From contig CALZFC010000040.1 of assembly GCA_945643635.1 (NCBI GenBank), positions 3,211,001 through 3,275,000 of the forward strand: 64,000 bases of DNA, written 5' to 3'. Each line of letters starts with the position of its first letter. Position 1 is the stretch's first letter. This DNA comes from Allodiplogaster sudhausi. Lineage: Eukaryota; Nematoda; Chromadorea; Rhabditida; Diplogasteridae. Under the pieces are notes generated by a model. That model was not told the DNA's origin, made no database searches, and saw nothing but the letters and a program-made list of their open reading frames with translations. Of this stretch, positions 13,670-25,831 are shown one piece after another. A program made the translations under genes and the position numbers.

Positions 13670-14343
13670 TAACACTGTTCCCGTGCTTCATCGCCAGCGA
13701 TTTCAGTATCCTCCCGCCTTACTCCTTCTCAAACAGTATCTCGCATGTTTGTGTCCACAGTTCTCTGGTTCGTGTTCTATCTCCCGGTCGTCTAGCTACC
13801 TCTCAATCTCCTCTTCTCTAACAGTCTCTCCTCTCCCTCTTTCTCCTCATCTCTCCTCCTCTCCCCAGTATCTCTCTAGCAGTCCTCCATCATCGCTTCG
13901 CCAACCCGAGTAACGAGAAGGGGAGCTGCGCATCTCTCTGCGGAGAACAGCCGCGCCCGTCCTTCTGCTCCTCTCCCTGACAAGCCCCGCAGATTTTCTT
14001 TCCCCTCGGAGAGCGGAGAACAGTCCACGTCATAACCTCAATTAGCAGGCTACTCTATAGGAGTAAAAAAAAGATGCAGTTTTTCTTTCTCTCTCACTTT
14101 CCATTCACTTCACACCTCCCTTCCGACAATGAAATTTGAACATGTCCATTGTTTCTAGCGAAGTAAACTGCTGTGGATTTGCTCGATCCCCACGATGAGA
14201 GATCTCAGACTGACTTGAGCGCGATTATGTGCGCATAGTTTGCGTTACATGTATGTAAATAGTCAATAATATCATCTTCATATTTTAGAGTAAGGACTGT
14301 GAAGAAGTAAAAGGAAGTTCTGGGTCCCCTTCCCCGGTCAATC
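11250..14343. other. Spacer between the two receptor genes
   Basis: There is no convincing coding exon here. The sequence has AT-rich parts, a GA-rich block at about 13010-13110 with a short poly-G at 13023, and a (CT)n tract at about 13631-13662. The acceptor TATTTTAG at 14281-14288 precedes the receptor 2 ATG by 55 bases and may be its 5'UTR or trans-splice acceptor. Confidence 0.55.
13631..13662. repeat. (CT)n microsatellite
   Basis: CT run of about 28 bases upstream of nuclear receptor 2. Confidence 0.85.
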
Positions 14344-17300
14344 ATGGAAATGGAGACTTCGGAGCAGGAGGCCGCAGCCGCAGCCGCCTCGGGTGCCCGT
14401 CGCTCCCGCGCCTGCGCCGTCTGCGGGGATTCACCCGCTAAGGTTCACTTATTCATTCTTCATTTTCTTCAGATTCTGCGTGATCTAGGAATCGACTTCT
14501 ATCTCACATATTTTGAATGGGTGAAAGGGGAGCACGTGAGAATGGTGGTTGTTCTGAAGAGAGAGTGTCCACTGAAGGTGCACTACGGAGTACTCGCCTG
14601 CTTCGGCTGCAAGGGATTCTTCCGCCGCGCTGTCAAGGACGGCCGGAACAAGTACGTCTGCCGCTACGAGAGGAATTGCCTCGTCAACAAATGCTAGTTC
14701 TTCTATCTTATTTCCGTTTCTATTCATAAAGAGTGCGACGCTTCTATTTGTACATCCCCCACATGCGAGAAGTTGTTAGCCTGGTTCGCAGTTGCCAGGC
14801 TGTCCTTGCTGTTTGCTTTAAGAAACAACTTCTGACGTGATTCCCATCCATAGAATTCCTTGTACATTTTCAGCCGAACCTCCTTGGTTTCTGTGACTTC
14901 TCTGTGCTCTCTTAGATCTTTTCTTCTGCACGCATCCGATGACTCATTGTTGCTTTCTGCTTTGCAGGTTCTGCTCCTCATTCTATCTCTCTCTCATTCT
15001 ATCTCTATCTTTCTCTTTTCTGTCTTTTCCTTTCTCTCCATCTTTCTTTCTCTCTTCCTCTCTGTCTTTATCTCTATCACTCTTTCTTTCCGCATTTCGC
15101 TCTCCTTTTCCCTCTGTCTGCAGCAGCGGCGTACGTCACGTCCTTTGCCAAATAACTAGAAGTCAACATGGGAGTATGTTATTCTTCATGGCTGGTGTGT
15201 TCAACCCATGCCTTGAATACGATAATGAAAAAAGTGAAAGAGCAAAGAATGGAGAGAAGGGAAGACGAGGAGAAGTTGAGAGAAAGAGGAAGGGAATGAG
15301 CGGGCAATGCACCGAATTCAGTATAACACAGACCTACAGTATCGCCCACGAGCCAGGTGATACGGCTCGAGCGGGCCAAGTTAATTTGAAATTCGGAGAA
15401 AAAATTCTTAGGATGTTGCAAGTATTTTGACCTCAGACCGATTTGTCAAATATACTGAAAATACTGCATAGTTACTGAGATTTGAATATCACGAACCGTA
15501 TTGATATCTCAGTAACTATGCGGTATTTTCGAAGCGGCTCGAGCGGCTCCGAGCAGCTTGAGCCGCGAAGAGCCGCGCAGATGATTGCTTCAGATATTGA
15601 CAACTTAGCAACTATGCAATATTTATACTAAGTGACTTCTACGGATTGGAGAGAGTGTGCTGAATTCAAAAATACATAGAATATTCCAGGTTTCTCCTAT
15701 TTTTAATTTAATTAGGCTCGTACGACTTGAGCCGCTCGGAGCCGCTCGACCCGAATCCCCTGCCTTGTGAGCGGTACTGCATGTATGTATGTACATAAAT
15801 TCATAAATACGTTCGACTGCACCTAAAGAATCCATAGCCATGAAACTCATTAATTCAATGTTCTTTCCTCTTACTAAAACAATAAGCTCTCTACAGTTAC
15901 TTAATTGAGTGCGTCTGTTTCTTCCTTTCCAATCAATCTCTCGGCCGTCTTTTTCTTTATGTAAGCCGGCTTAGGCTCTCTCAGTTGTACCTGAACATGC
16001 ATCTCTTTTTGCGTCGTGGTTCATGGGGTACGAATGCCGCATGCATTCTTCTAACCGAGCAGAGATAGTTTTATTTCTATTATTTAATTTTTGAAAAGTA
16101 AACAATGACAAAAATAACCGACAACAACCTAATTTATGTACATATAACACGGTCGATGGCGTTTAATTAACAAGGGAGAAAGTGAAAGAGAGTGGGAAGA
16201 ACAAGAGAACGGACAAAGGGATTGGCCGATCGTTCTGCACAGAAATATTGAAAGTGTCGGGAAAGGGGCTCGCCGCCATCCAAACCAGTTTCCTCTTCTC
16301 CCCATTCTCTGTTCCTCCAACAATTTCTTCAGCCATTTTCATGCTCGATTCTCTCTCACCCTGTCTCTCACTCTCTCCCTCTCTCACTCCCTCTAAACCG
16401 TCCTCCCTCCTCTCTCTCTCTCTCTCTCTATTTCGCCCTCTCTCTCCCAGCCATTCTAACCCATGTCTGCGTCTCTTTTATCCACCGCAAGCTCCTGTGG
16501 CTGCAAAATCAAGAATAGAAGAGCAAAGAAGCGAATGTGTCGCAGAGATCTCGCAAAATCAGCTCATTATTTCTGTGGAGTTGTTTATACTGAAGCAAAT
16601 GAAAACCTACAAGTTGAATAACAACACTCAAGTTGTCAAGTAAGAAACAAGGTCATTTACTTGTCAAAAAGTAGCATTGTGTATAAATCGTAAAATAAAC
16701 AACATATTATGTAATTAATAACTAAAACATTTCAGTTGAGCGAAACAGCTGCCGATACTGCCGTTTCCGGCGATGCTTGCAAGTCGGAATGAATCCGGAC
16801 GGTATGGGTTACTTGACATGCTTGTCACCTCTCCATTCTCCCCTCTTTCTCTCCCCCCCCCCACCCTTTCTCCCTCTCTCCCCACTCCCTTTCCTTCTCT
16901 CAGCCGTCCGCCCCGACCGCGGCGACCGGCACGCGGCAGGCGCGGCCAGCGACTGCGGCGGGCTCTCAGACGCGGCGCCCACTCGCGCCCGGCTGAAGCC
17001 GTCTCTCTCTAGGAAGAAGAGTCTTGCCAGGGGACTCAGTGGCATCAATGACAGCGACGATGACTGGACGAGGATGCTCGCCCCTGAGCATCGGTTAGGG
17101 GAATTCAGAGGCATCTCTCTACTTAAATGATATCGAATTAAACTCGTAATCTTCATTTAGTTTTTTCTTGCTCTTACAGTGCACGCCTGCTCGACTTGAT
17201 CAAATTGTCGAAAGAGGTGGCGGCAGTGGAGGAGCAGTCATTCGACTCCGTCTCCGACTTCTCCCTCAAGAGTCTCATCGCCGACCGCAGCCTCAGCCGC

Positions 17301-19547
17301 AGCTACCGAGTATGTCTGCAGTTGGTTCAATCTGCATCTGCCTTCCTTCCTCTTGCCAGGCCTGCCTTCAACTGCCTTCCACTTCTCTCGACACTTCCTT
17401 CACTGCGATCTGGCGAGTAGTTTCCGTCGTGGACTGGGTGGATGGGCTGACGAAGATGTTGGAGAAGGACCGGGCCAAGTCGGCCATCACATGCGAGGAC
17501 AAGGTTAGAGAAAAGGAAGCTCGAGTGAATAGTGAGCATGGCAACTGCAGCTCTCGCTAGTGCAAGGCGCCTTCTGCCCGCTGACTCTGCTCTCCCTCTG
17601 TGCTCACATCGCAGCTTCTCCCTCCCTCAATGACATCAATGCAGTTCGCGTCCTCATCGACACTGCAAAGTAACCCTCCCTAATGGTGAACTTACACTAT
17701 TGTATCTTCTTCCTCAGATTGCACTACCCGGTCCGCGACCTCGTCCGCAGACTTTCACTCGAACTCATCGCCCCTCTCCGCCACTGCGCCATGTCTGATA
17801 CTGAGTTCGTTCTTCTGCGAGCCATCATCACTCTCAATCCAGGTCGAGGGGTGAGGGAATGAGAGAGGGAGAGGGAGGGAGAGATGAAGAGGACAAAGAG
17901 AAGGAGATAAATTGAGATAAAGAGAAAGGAAAGAGGAACTAAAGAGATGGGAAAGAAGAGACAGCCGAAGATAGAGAGAGAGAAAGGAATGATTATGGTT
18001 GTGTTCAGAATGCCCCGGCCTCTGCAGTGCTGCTGTGACGAGGCTGCGCGAAGTGCGTGCCCATCTCTTTGACATCCTCATCAAGGTGTGTAACCATAAT
18101 TTATCCGTTTATTATTAATTTTCTATAAATTTCTTATTCATACGATGCATTTTGTGTGGAATTGAGCGAAATGAGAATAGTATTATTGCAAGGCAATCAA
18201 GCGGTCTCATCCAAAGAGCACCGTCTCCCCTTCGGCCTTCTTCGGCCAGCTCCTCTCGCTTCTTCCGCCTCTAAAGGTACATTATCACTCTATTTTCTCT
18301 CTCGTTACCGTATCTTCTGGCAGCACCTTGCTGGTGACATCTCCACCCATCTCTCTACCATCCACCCCCGCCCGTCTCCGCCCTCCCCAGCCACTCCCTC
18401 CTTCTCAACCATGGCCTCGCTTGCCTTCACGGCCATCTTGACGGATCTGTTTAATCCGGAGCCGAACGACCTTGTGCTGGCTGCCGCTCTCACTCCTTCT
18501 TCTCCGTCATCTGGAGGAGCCGCTGGACAGGTCTCGATTTACACATACTCAGTTCAATTTGTAAGTTTTTCAGAAGTAAACAACTCAAAAGAAAATTCTT
18601 TCTGAATAAAAAGAAAATTATATTCAGCCGAACGTGTCATGTTCTTCTGTGTCCTCTGTCCACGTGGTTGTCTCCTCTGACTCGGGCGCCCCTCTTCTCT
18701 ATGATCTCTCCGCCTGTTCACGGCCATCAACAACTTCTCTTCTGCTGGCTCCGCCCCCTCAGGCACTCGGCTCCAGCAATGGAATCCAGCCACAGGTTCA
18801 TTCCTGGTCACCAATCCAATTTTTTGAGGTTTGTTGATGTCTGCTCAAGAGGGGAAGGAAGACGACATCTGCATGTCTCTGATTGTGATGGGTGAAGAGT
18901 GTTCCTTGCAGGGAGCTCCCTCTCCAGCCCTGTCTCTCGTGCTCGGCAGCGGGCTCTCCGATGACGGCAGCGTCTGTCTCCGCTCTGCCTTCCAGCAACC
19001 CTCCCCTTCTCCCAATTCCATGGGCAACAACCTCCTGACCTCCTCCTCTGCCTCTTCTCTTTCCTCTTATCCCTCTCCTCTCATGCAGTGCCAAATGATG
19101 CCTCCGCCACCGCCGCCCTCCCAGCAGGCACTTTCTATGCATTCTTGGGTCTCCACTTAATAATTCAAATAGTTTGTTTGATTGATAGATGTAATGGAAT
19201 GGTGCTATCCGTTATTCCTTGAGATGCCACCGCCGACAACGGCAGCCGCGGCCTTTGCGTCGGCGTTGCAGAGGCCGAGCTCGCTCAGCTTCTCTTCCAA
19301 ACTTCCTCTCCAACTCACAAAGAGCATCGAGGAGATGCTCCGTCCCAATGGTACATTTCATTGTGATATCGAAATAGGAATAGTATAAATGCGTAGCTGT
19401 TGAGGGATGGCTGAGGACCCATCTATCATCAACCGCCCCCTCGCTTCTGACTGGGCCGACGCAGCCGCGGGAATGAGCACCCCTGTCTTCAATCGAGATG
19501 TCGTCGCCCAGTTCTTCCCCGAGATTGCCGGCCAGATGAATGCGTAG
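14344..19547 (+). CDS. Nuclear hormone receptor 2 (HNF4-type, long C-terminal tail)
   Basis: Paralogue of receptor 1. Fifteen exons join in phase to 676 residues: 14344-14442, 14578-14692, 16736-16801, 16904-17093, 17180-17309, 17360-17503, 17551-17669, 17718-17842, 18009-18085, 18193-18276, 18324-18530, 18628-18795, 18912-19148, 19224-19350 and 19405-19547. The C4 domain starts CAVCGDSPAK at residue 24, has P-box CFGCKG and continues [12 protein letters not shown]. The ligand-binding domain has VVDWVDGL, ECPGLCSA and SHPKST, and an AF-2-like ILTDLF. Beyond that lies a Ser/Pro/Gln-rich tail of more than 200 residues, much longer than in receptor 1. Intron 2 (14693-16735) needs a GC donor and carries a foldback repeat. 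Intron 1 is 135 bases, in frame and stop-free. The join between 19148 and 19224 is the weakest. The remaining intron phases match receptor 1, which supports gene duplication. Confidence 0.82.
15340..15760. repeat. Foldback (inverted-repeat) element in receptor 2 intron 2
   Basis: Two 24-base arms, 15458-15481 and 15506-15529, are reverse complements with one mismatch. A weaker outer pairing joins the AATTTGAAATTCGGAGAAA region (about 15380-15405) to the sequence near 15690-15710. GC-rich GAGCGGCTC/GAGCCGCTC motifs near 15535-15585 and 15720-15755 pair as well. There is no coding capacity. It resembles a decayed MITE or snapback element. Confidence 0.55.
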
Positions 19548-20134
19548 CATCAGAATACTTTCCACCTTTAGAGCCTCATCTGGAAAGTTACTGCCACAGA
19601 AACATTATTTAATCTGCTTTTAATGCAGAGTAAAGTTCTTATTTTGCTCTCACCGCTAAAAAATCACTTTGATGTATGGATATATGTATTTTACTTTTTT
19701 GGATAGAAGTTGTACTACCTGTTATTACCCATGAAGACCAGTGAATTCATCGTGTAGAATCTGTTGAGACGGCTAGAATATTATTACTTCTTGCTTAATA
19801 TATTACAAATATGCAGTTCAAAAATCGATTTTCAAAACTCATCATGAAATTTCAAGGCGATCCATTTCTACTAGTAGTTTATAAGGCTGATGATATATAT
19901 ATATTTTACTTTGAAACCCGAACAACCAAATTTCAATCAACTACCCCTGGATCTAAATTCATTTATTTCTACTTATCACTAAAACAAGATGCTTTGATTC
20001 TTTTGTCTGCTTATTTTAATAAATTTCATTCTGCCCCTACTAAGGAAACGACTTACTGCCGATATTTCAATTATTTATTCACATAGATATGAATCGAAAG
20101 AAGTAAAGCTTGAATCCATGATTGAAAACGTTCT
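19548..20134. other. AT-rich spacer between convergent genes
   Basis: AT-rich 3' spacer between receptor 2 (plus) and the transporter (minus). A minus-strand AATAAA (TTTATT on the plus strand, 20073-20078) lies 57 bases past the transporter stop codon. The 91-codon open frame at 19811 is AT-rich chance sequence without splice context. Confidence 0.5.
20073..20078 (-). terminator. Poly(A) signal of the SLC22-type gene
   Basis: Minus-strand AATAAA, 57 bases downstream of the TAA at 20135-20137. Confidence 0.5.
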
Positions 20135-22500
20135 TTAATGTCCGTGCAGAGTCTCAGGCAGAAGTCTGACCAAGAGGACGGAGACTGCCGAGATCGCCCC
20201 GAAGGCCACTGTGCACATCCAGGGGCGAATCGTATTCTGCAAAGGGAGTCCGATGGTCACTTTCACTTTCTAACAGCACTCCAAATGACTTTGAAGTCAA
20301 AAAATCATTAGTAAATATACCATAACAAAATAAAAGTGTAAAAAATAGGAAGGAGAACGAACAGACCAAGTAGAGGAAATAAGGCGCAGCGATGGCACCA
20401 AGGTTTCCAATCGTCGCCGCAGTCCCCATACACAGACTACGATATTCTACGGGAAAAACCTGGAACGACGTGCTTGATAATTTATGGAAAAAAAACACAA
20501 AAGGTAAACCTCTGAGGCATAAATGTATAGAGCGAAAAATGAAGCACCGGCGCCTAGCTTTGCTGCCATCCATAAAAAGAGATAGGCTGTCTTCCATTCT
20601 AAAATTATTTTTAAAAATAACTCATATTTACGGACGGAAGTTAAGAGAAAAACCTTGAGAAATGAATGGAGTAGCACAAAGAGCAGCCGCAGTTATGAGA
20701 TGAGAACCAGCCACCGTTGGACGACGGCCAATCCTATCAAAGACAATTATTATTCCAGTAGCAATAAGTTAGTATTTCTTTCATTTCTACTTACAGATCC
20801 ATGAAGAGTGGCAATAGAATGGCGCCGGGGAGTTCCACAATGCCAGAGAGGAGATAGTTGATGAGGGGGTCACCCACTTCGATGCTTGTAGAAGTGAGTG
20901 AAAGGCCGTTGTACACCGCATAGTCCGTTGTCCTATGCTTTTGCTAATCATATCATTTTTCAATTCTGTGAGTGTCACGTTGATAATGGAAAAATGTACC
21001 AGATGTAAATGAAAGTGAGCAAATGACAGACGACGCTGGAATTGCGGAGTGCCTTGCCGGCCAAGAAAGCGACGCCGCCATTCTTAACTGTTTACGTTCT
21101 GAGTGCCCAAATTGAAAGAAGTGAGACCTCGACTGGCTGGGCATCTGCTGGTTGCTGCTCCAGCAGACTCATCTCGCACGATGACTGCTGCGCCTCCATG
21201 CTCCTCCCTCGTGTAACGACCGCGTTGAATGCAATCGCATGATCTCTCAAAGGACTCATCTTTTCATGTCTACTTCAATTTCCACCCTTTCAACAGTTCT
21301 TATACATATATCGATCCAGTATTACCTCCAGGCACATGCTTCTTGAATTCGGCCGCGGGCAAGCAGGAAGCCGACGCTTTCACGGGTTGTTCTACCAACA
21401 ATGTATTACCAAGAACCGCTAATTAATTTAAAGAAAATCATAAGTGTATCAAGCAAGTATTCAACTTACAAGTACAAAAGTGCTGCGTATAAAAGAGCCA
21501 TGACAGTGACTGTCGAATAGAGAAGACGCCAGCCGCCGGTCCATAGAGCCAATGGAGCTAGCTGAAGTGAAGCAGTGATAGAGGAAGGGAGAAGGAAGTG
21601 AATTGGCAGGTATTAATAGGAACTGAGAGAGGGGGTTAGAGAGAGAAATGGAGAGAATGAAAGGGATTGAGAAAAAGAGAGAACGGGAGAGAAATAGAGA
21701 GTGCAAACCGCGCAGTAGCCTGCTACCCATGACATTGAGAAGAAGATCATGGCACGACCATGAAGAGCAAGTGGAATGCTCTCCGAGCACAGCAACCAAT
21801 TCGCGTTTCCCGAGGACTAGGGGAAAATATGTTAAAGGCACCTAATCAGCATTATTATTTTTAAATAAAATAAAAATATATAGCACTCATCAAATAAATA
21901 CAAAATACCGTAAAGCAGGCGCCCTGCAGAAAACGACCGAGTAAGAAGATAGGAAAGGAGGGAGCCAACGCACATATCAGAGAGGAGAGGGCAGTCATAA
22001 CTGTGCTCGCTAGTAGGACCGGCCGACGGCCGATACTGTAAGTTACAAGGAAACGGTAGGTCAATTGAATGAATGAATGAATTGGCAGAATACACACCTG
22101 TCAGCAAAGAGCATCGGGATTTGGCCGAGACAGAGGCTGCCCACGAAATAGATGGCAGTTGTCCATTCCGCGTTGTGGGAATCGAAGTGCAACTGAATCA
22201 CTTCATTTATCCCACCTTTTCAGTCGTTTCTAACATCTTGCGGGACGATGCGGAAGTTGATTCCAGTACAGTTGACAATGGAGTGGCCATCACAGTCTCC
22301 TTTCAATCCGGTGGGGTCGACGAAGGCCGGAGACATGGCCGGGAAGGCTTGCAGGGGCCATGCCAAAGAAGTCACCAGCACCACCCAGAGGGTGTACGGG
22401 GTGAAGCTGAAGCCACAACCTAGCACTGGCTTCCCTTGCGGTGTTCTAACCTTTGACGCTCGGCTCGGTCCGTCGATTCGATGGATTTTCGTCTAGTCAT
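20135..22500 (-). CDS. SLC22-type organic ion transporter (MFS)
   Basis: Predicted plasma-membrane organic cation/anion or carnitine-type carrier. Fourteen exons, listed high to low, join in phase to 470 residues: 22451-22500, 22235-22406, 22098-22192, 21909-22035, 21709-21816, 21470-21561, 21326-21391, 21128-21245, 21000-21082, 20795-20932, 20654-20733, 20510-20598, 20367-20459 and 20135-20236. The MFS loop motif appears in both halves, as DSIGRRPVLL and DLIGRRPTVAG. Typical SLC22 sequence follows: YNGLSLTS, LLSGIVELPGA, VFPVEYRSLCMG, and the ending LLPETLHGH. The central cytoplasmic loop carries an acidic, Gln-rich stretch. The extracellular loop after helix 1 is short, so the protein is smaller than most SLC22 members (about 550). 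Intron 1 is only 44 bases. The substrate cannot be read from the sequence. Confidence 0.83.
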
Positions 22501-23165
22501 CGAGTGGAGCGAGTAGCAGAGGAGGAAAGAGAGAAGATGAAGACAGAGTTATCTCTCTTCAGATCAGAGAGAGTGAACCTTCTTTGGCCTGACAACGGCA
22601 GAAATCGATGAGAGAGATGGCGGACTGAGAAGTGAAGAGTTGAACACTGTGTTGCATTGTCAAAAATGATCATTCTCGCTCTGCTCACCTGTCTATTGCA
22701 ATTCAATCATCATTCCACAACTCTACTTCTACTCCCTCTCTCGCTCTACCTCGCTATTTTTTCACCATTTCCTGTCTCTTAATTTGAATTTATTAGTCTA
22801 GTGTTCTACTGCCTCTTGCAGCCATTGTTCCACACCCTGCATTTCGAAAATCTTTCTCACCAGCTCTCCAGCACTTGCATTATCTCTTTTGTCAAGCCCT
22901 TAACCTGCCACTCTTGTTGCATAAAATTCACTGAAGAGTTTCAGAAATGTCTTATCTTAGCCCGCCATCGCAAAAGGAGAAGGCATGACCAAGTATGACA
23001 CGGAAAACATCGAAAATAATAAAATGTCGTCGGTCAGAAAAACGATTTATGGTCTCATTGTTTAATTTATGCATGTCATGCTCTAATTGCAACGAAAATA
23101 ACAAACACATCGTTTTGCACGCTTTGTCACAGAAGAATGCTTCGATTCTTCCTCGAAAGCAATTA
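22501..23165. other. Spacer upstream of the SLC22-type gene
   Basis: This is 5' flanking DNA for the minus-strand transporter, plus the 3' flank of the homeobox gene. A CT/GA-rich part lies near 22500-22770. No supported exon was found. Confidence 0.45.
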
Positions 23166-23171
23166 TTTATT
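23166..23171 (-). terminator. Poly(A) signal of the homeobox gene
   Basis: Minus-strand AATAAA (TTTATT on the plus strand), about 85 bases past the TAG at 23257-23259. Confidence 0.4.
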
Positions 23172-23256
23172 GTAAGGCGTTAGTCAAAAGTTGATTGCAC
23201 ACCAGAATGTCAATCGAGTGAGATGCTTATTGGTAGATGGGAAATTGGATCTAGTG

Positions 23257-24363
23257 CTATTTGCAAATTGGGAGGACGGTGGAGAAGTTAGGGGGTTCTG
23301 GCAATGATGGAGAGAATGAGAACGTGTGATGAGGTGTGAGGTGAAGAGAAGGGGGCAGAGTTGATTGTGCAGAAAAGAAGGGAGGGAAAAGGGGATAGAG
23401 GAGGACGGAGGGAGGAAGAGAGGAAGAAGATGAACTGAAAAGAGGAGGAAATGAGGGCAGCGAGGGCGACAACAACGATGTTGCTGAAGACGTCTTTATT
23501 GTCGACGATTGGGACAGTCTGAACAGAGTAATATGGAAGATACTAATACTGTAAAAATAACATATTATAATAGTAATAATGTGAATAGAGGTGTGCAGGT
23601 TGCTGAAAAGATACACATAAAAAAACAAGGAAAACGCACGCTGGAATATCCTCTGAATCCTTCCGCTTTCTGTCCTTGGTGCGTCGGTTTTGGAACCACA
23701 CTTTAACCTGAAACTCTTGCTGTCAATTTCGGATATTTATATTCTTCATATGATGGATCAGAAAATGGACAAAAATGATGAATAAGAAAGTTTAATCCTT
23801 TACTTGAAAGCATATTAACCAATGTTCAATAAATGGATATGCCGCAAGAAATGCAAGATGAGATAAACCTGAGTGTCAGTGAGTCCGAGAGTCTCCGCCA
23901 GTCGGGCCCTCCTCTCCCCTGTCAGATAGCCGCAGGCACGGAAAGCATCGTCGAGAAGTCGAAGTTGTTCCTCGCTAAAGGTTGTCCTCGCTCTCTTCGG
24001 CCTCTCCAGGTCGAGTTGCATGGGAAAACGAAGAGTCTTCTCCTCACCGTTTGCATCTCAAAGAAACATTCTCTTGACTTTCCTGGAGAAAAAGAGTATT
24101 ATTTTTGTAATACAGCTCAGTACATACAACTAGCAGTATGATTAGATTGCATTTGAACTGCATTATAAAAAAAATTAACTTTTGATGCGCACAACGCGGA
24201 CATAGGCCTCGGAGGAATCTTCAGTGACCGGCCAGGCTTGGCCTTCCTTCGCGCTACCGTATTCTCTCATCTCGAAGAGGAAGCTGGGAGGGAGTGAGAG
24301 GTCAACGGAGGGCAGACTGAATTGACGAGTCCATGAAGGGCGGGAGTCTTGCCGAGACGGCCT
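23257..24363 (-). CDS. ANTP-class homeobox protein (VAX/EMX/NOT-like)
   Basis: Predicted sequence-specific transcription factor. Exons, high to low: 24180-24363 (an in-frame ATG is at 24268-24270), 23869-24056, 23640-23707 and 23257-23518; phases close. From that ATG the product is 202 residues with the homeodomain at about 50-109. It begins PKRARTTFSEEQL, has YLTGERRARLA in helix 2, and KVWFQNRRTKDRK in helix 3 with the key W, F, Q50, N and R present. An intron splits the homeodomain between positions 44 and 45. A short leader reads KTLRFPMQLDLE and the C-terminal 88 residues are Ser/Pro/Leu-rich. The frame stays open above 24270 to an acceptor at 24364-24366, so more 5' coding exons are likely. 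The subfamily is a guess from helix 2-3 residues. Confidence 0.72.
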
Positions 24364-25831
24364 CTGATTGGGTAGGGGAGAAGAGCACTCAAGTGCAACC
24401 AAAGAAATCAGAGAAAGAGAGAGAGGGAGAGAGAAAGAGAAGAAAGAGAGATAGAAATAGGGAGGGGAAGAAAAAGAAATAAAGAGAGAGAGAAAGGGAG
24501 GGATAAGAATTGAGGGTAGTGACCCTCTAATAACTGTTGCATGATTGACCCAGAGAAAGCAAACTACCAAGAGAGCTCTTAATACAAGTGTGTATTCAAA
24601 TTGGATGTGAAAGAGATCCATCCTTTTCTGAAACCTATGGAACGACTTTGCCAACTTGTGGGAATTCATACATCGTGGATATGTGATACATTTCCTCGTG
24701 CCAAATACTTGCAATCTCTCCTGTTGTCCTCAAGTAGAGGAACTTCGTGTGTTTGACGAATCCTGTGAACACGCGCATACGGCACATGCTGAAATGTTGC
24801 ATTGTTTTTTTTCCGTTTCAACTGCTCTTTCTTCGCTCTCTTACTCTATTCTGCTTTGCCTTAATTCTCTCTCCTTCTGTTTCTCCACAAACTCTCTCTC
24901 TCTCTTTCTTTTACTTCTCTACAACCTCTATCTCACTATCTAACTCTTTATTTCGCTCCTTCTACTTCCCTTCCCTCGAAGTGTTATGGAATTCTCAAGA
25001 ATTGTGTCGCCACCTTCTGCTGTTGCTCATTAGTGAACATCCATTGCTGACCCTTCGACGACTTATGGAGGGCGACAGAGAGAGAGAAGAAGAAGAAGAA
25101 AGGACAGATAAAGAGGGAGAGAGGGAAGAGCGAGAGGGCGACAGAGAATGAGCAAGAGGAAGAGAGCGACTCAAGTGTGATGTCTCTCTATTCAGTGTTG
25201 AATGGAGGAAAAAGAAGAGAGAGTGAAATAGGAGGCAACCGCTTGAGATATGCATTTATGGCCGTGTCTTCCGACAATACCCTTCATAGCTGCCCCGACC
25301 ATATGCGCTCTCGAGTGGGCAGAGGACAGCCTTTATCGGGACATCGGTGCGACAGATTGTCTCACTTAGAGGGAGGGAAAGGAAAAAGGGAGGGAGAGAT
25401 CAGAACGGAAGGTTCGAGCTTACAAAATAAAGCTGTCATTTATACTCACAATTCGTACAAAAAAGAAATCGGTCTTCGTCAAAACTGCCGGATTCCATCC
25501 ATCGTTTTGGATGGCTGAGAAGGAATGACCCAAGCGTAGTCTGCAATCTGTGATATGCACACACAGCGAATCAACAGACATGGCAGAATTGACTCGACGT
25601 GACTCTGCTCTGTCCTTCTGGTCTTCGATTGTCTCCTTCTCTCTTCAATCATTCTGTATTTCTCTAACTTCTGCTCCCTTTATTTCTCCCATTTTGTGAA
25701 TACTCGTTGCAGAAAACATATGTAGCAGCATTGTTTACTCAGTTGGAACTGAACACTCGAAGAGAGCGACAAAGGGAGGGGAAGAGGAAGCATATCCAGA
25801 TTCCTCCCGTGCCTCTGGCCAGTGAGAAGGA
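24364..25831. other. Spacer with GA/CT tracts; possible 5' exons of the homeobox gene
   Basis: GA-rich DNA at about 24410-24510 and 25075-25160, CT-rich at about 24880-24960. Any missing 5' exon of the minus-strand homeobox gene would lie here, but I could not identify one. The plus-strand acceptor CTCTGGCCAG at 25813-25822 sits 9 bases before the ShK gene ATG. Confidence 0.45.

Noticed and set aside
23815..24021. Homeobox open frame starting at MQLDLE
   Set aside because: The frame continues upstream to an acceptor at 24057 and joins in phase to 24180-24363, so that Met is unlikely to be the start.
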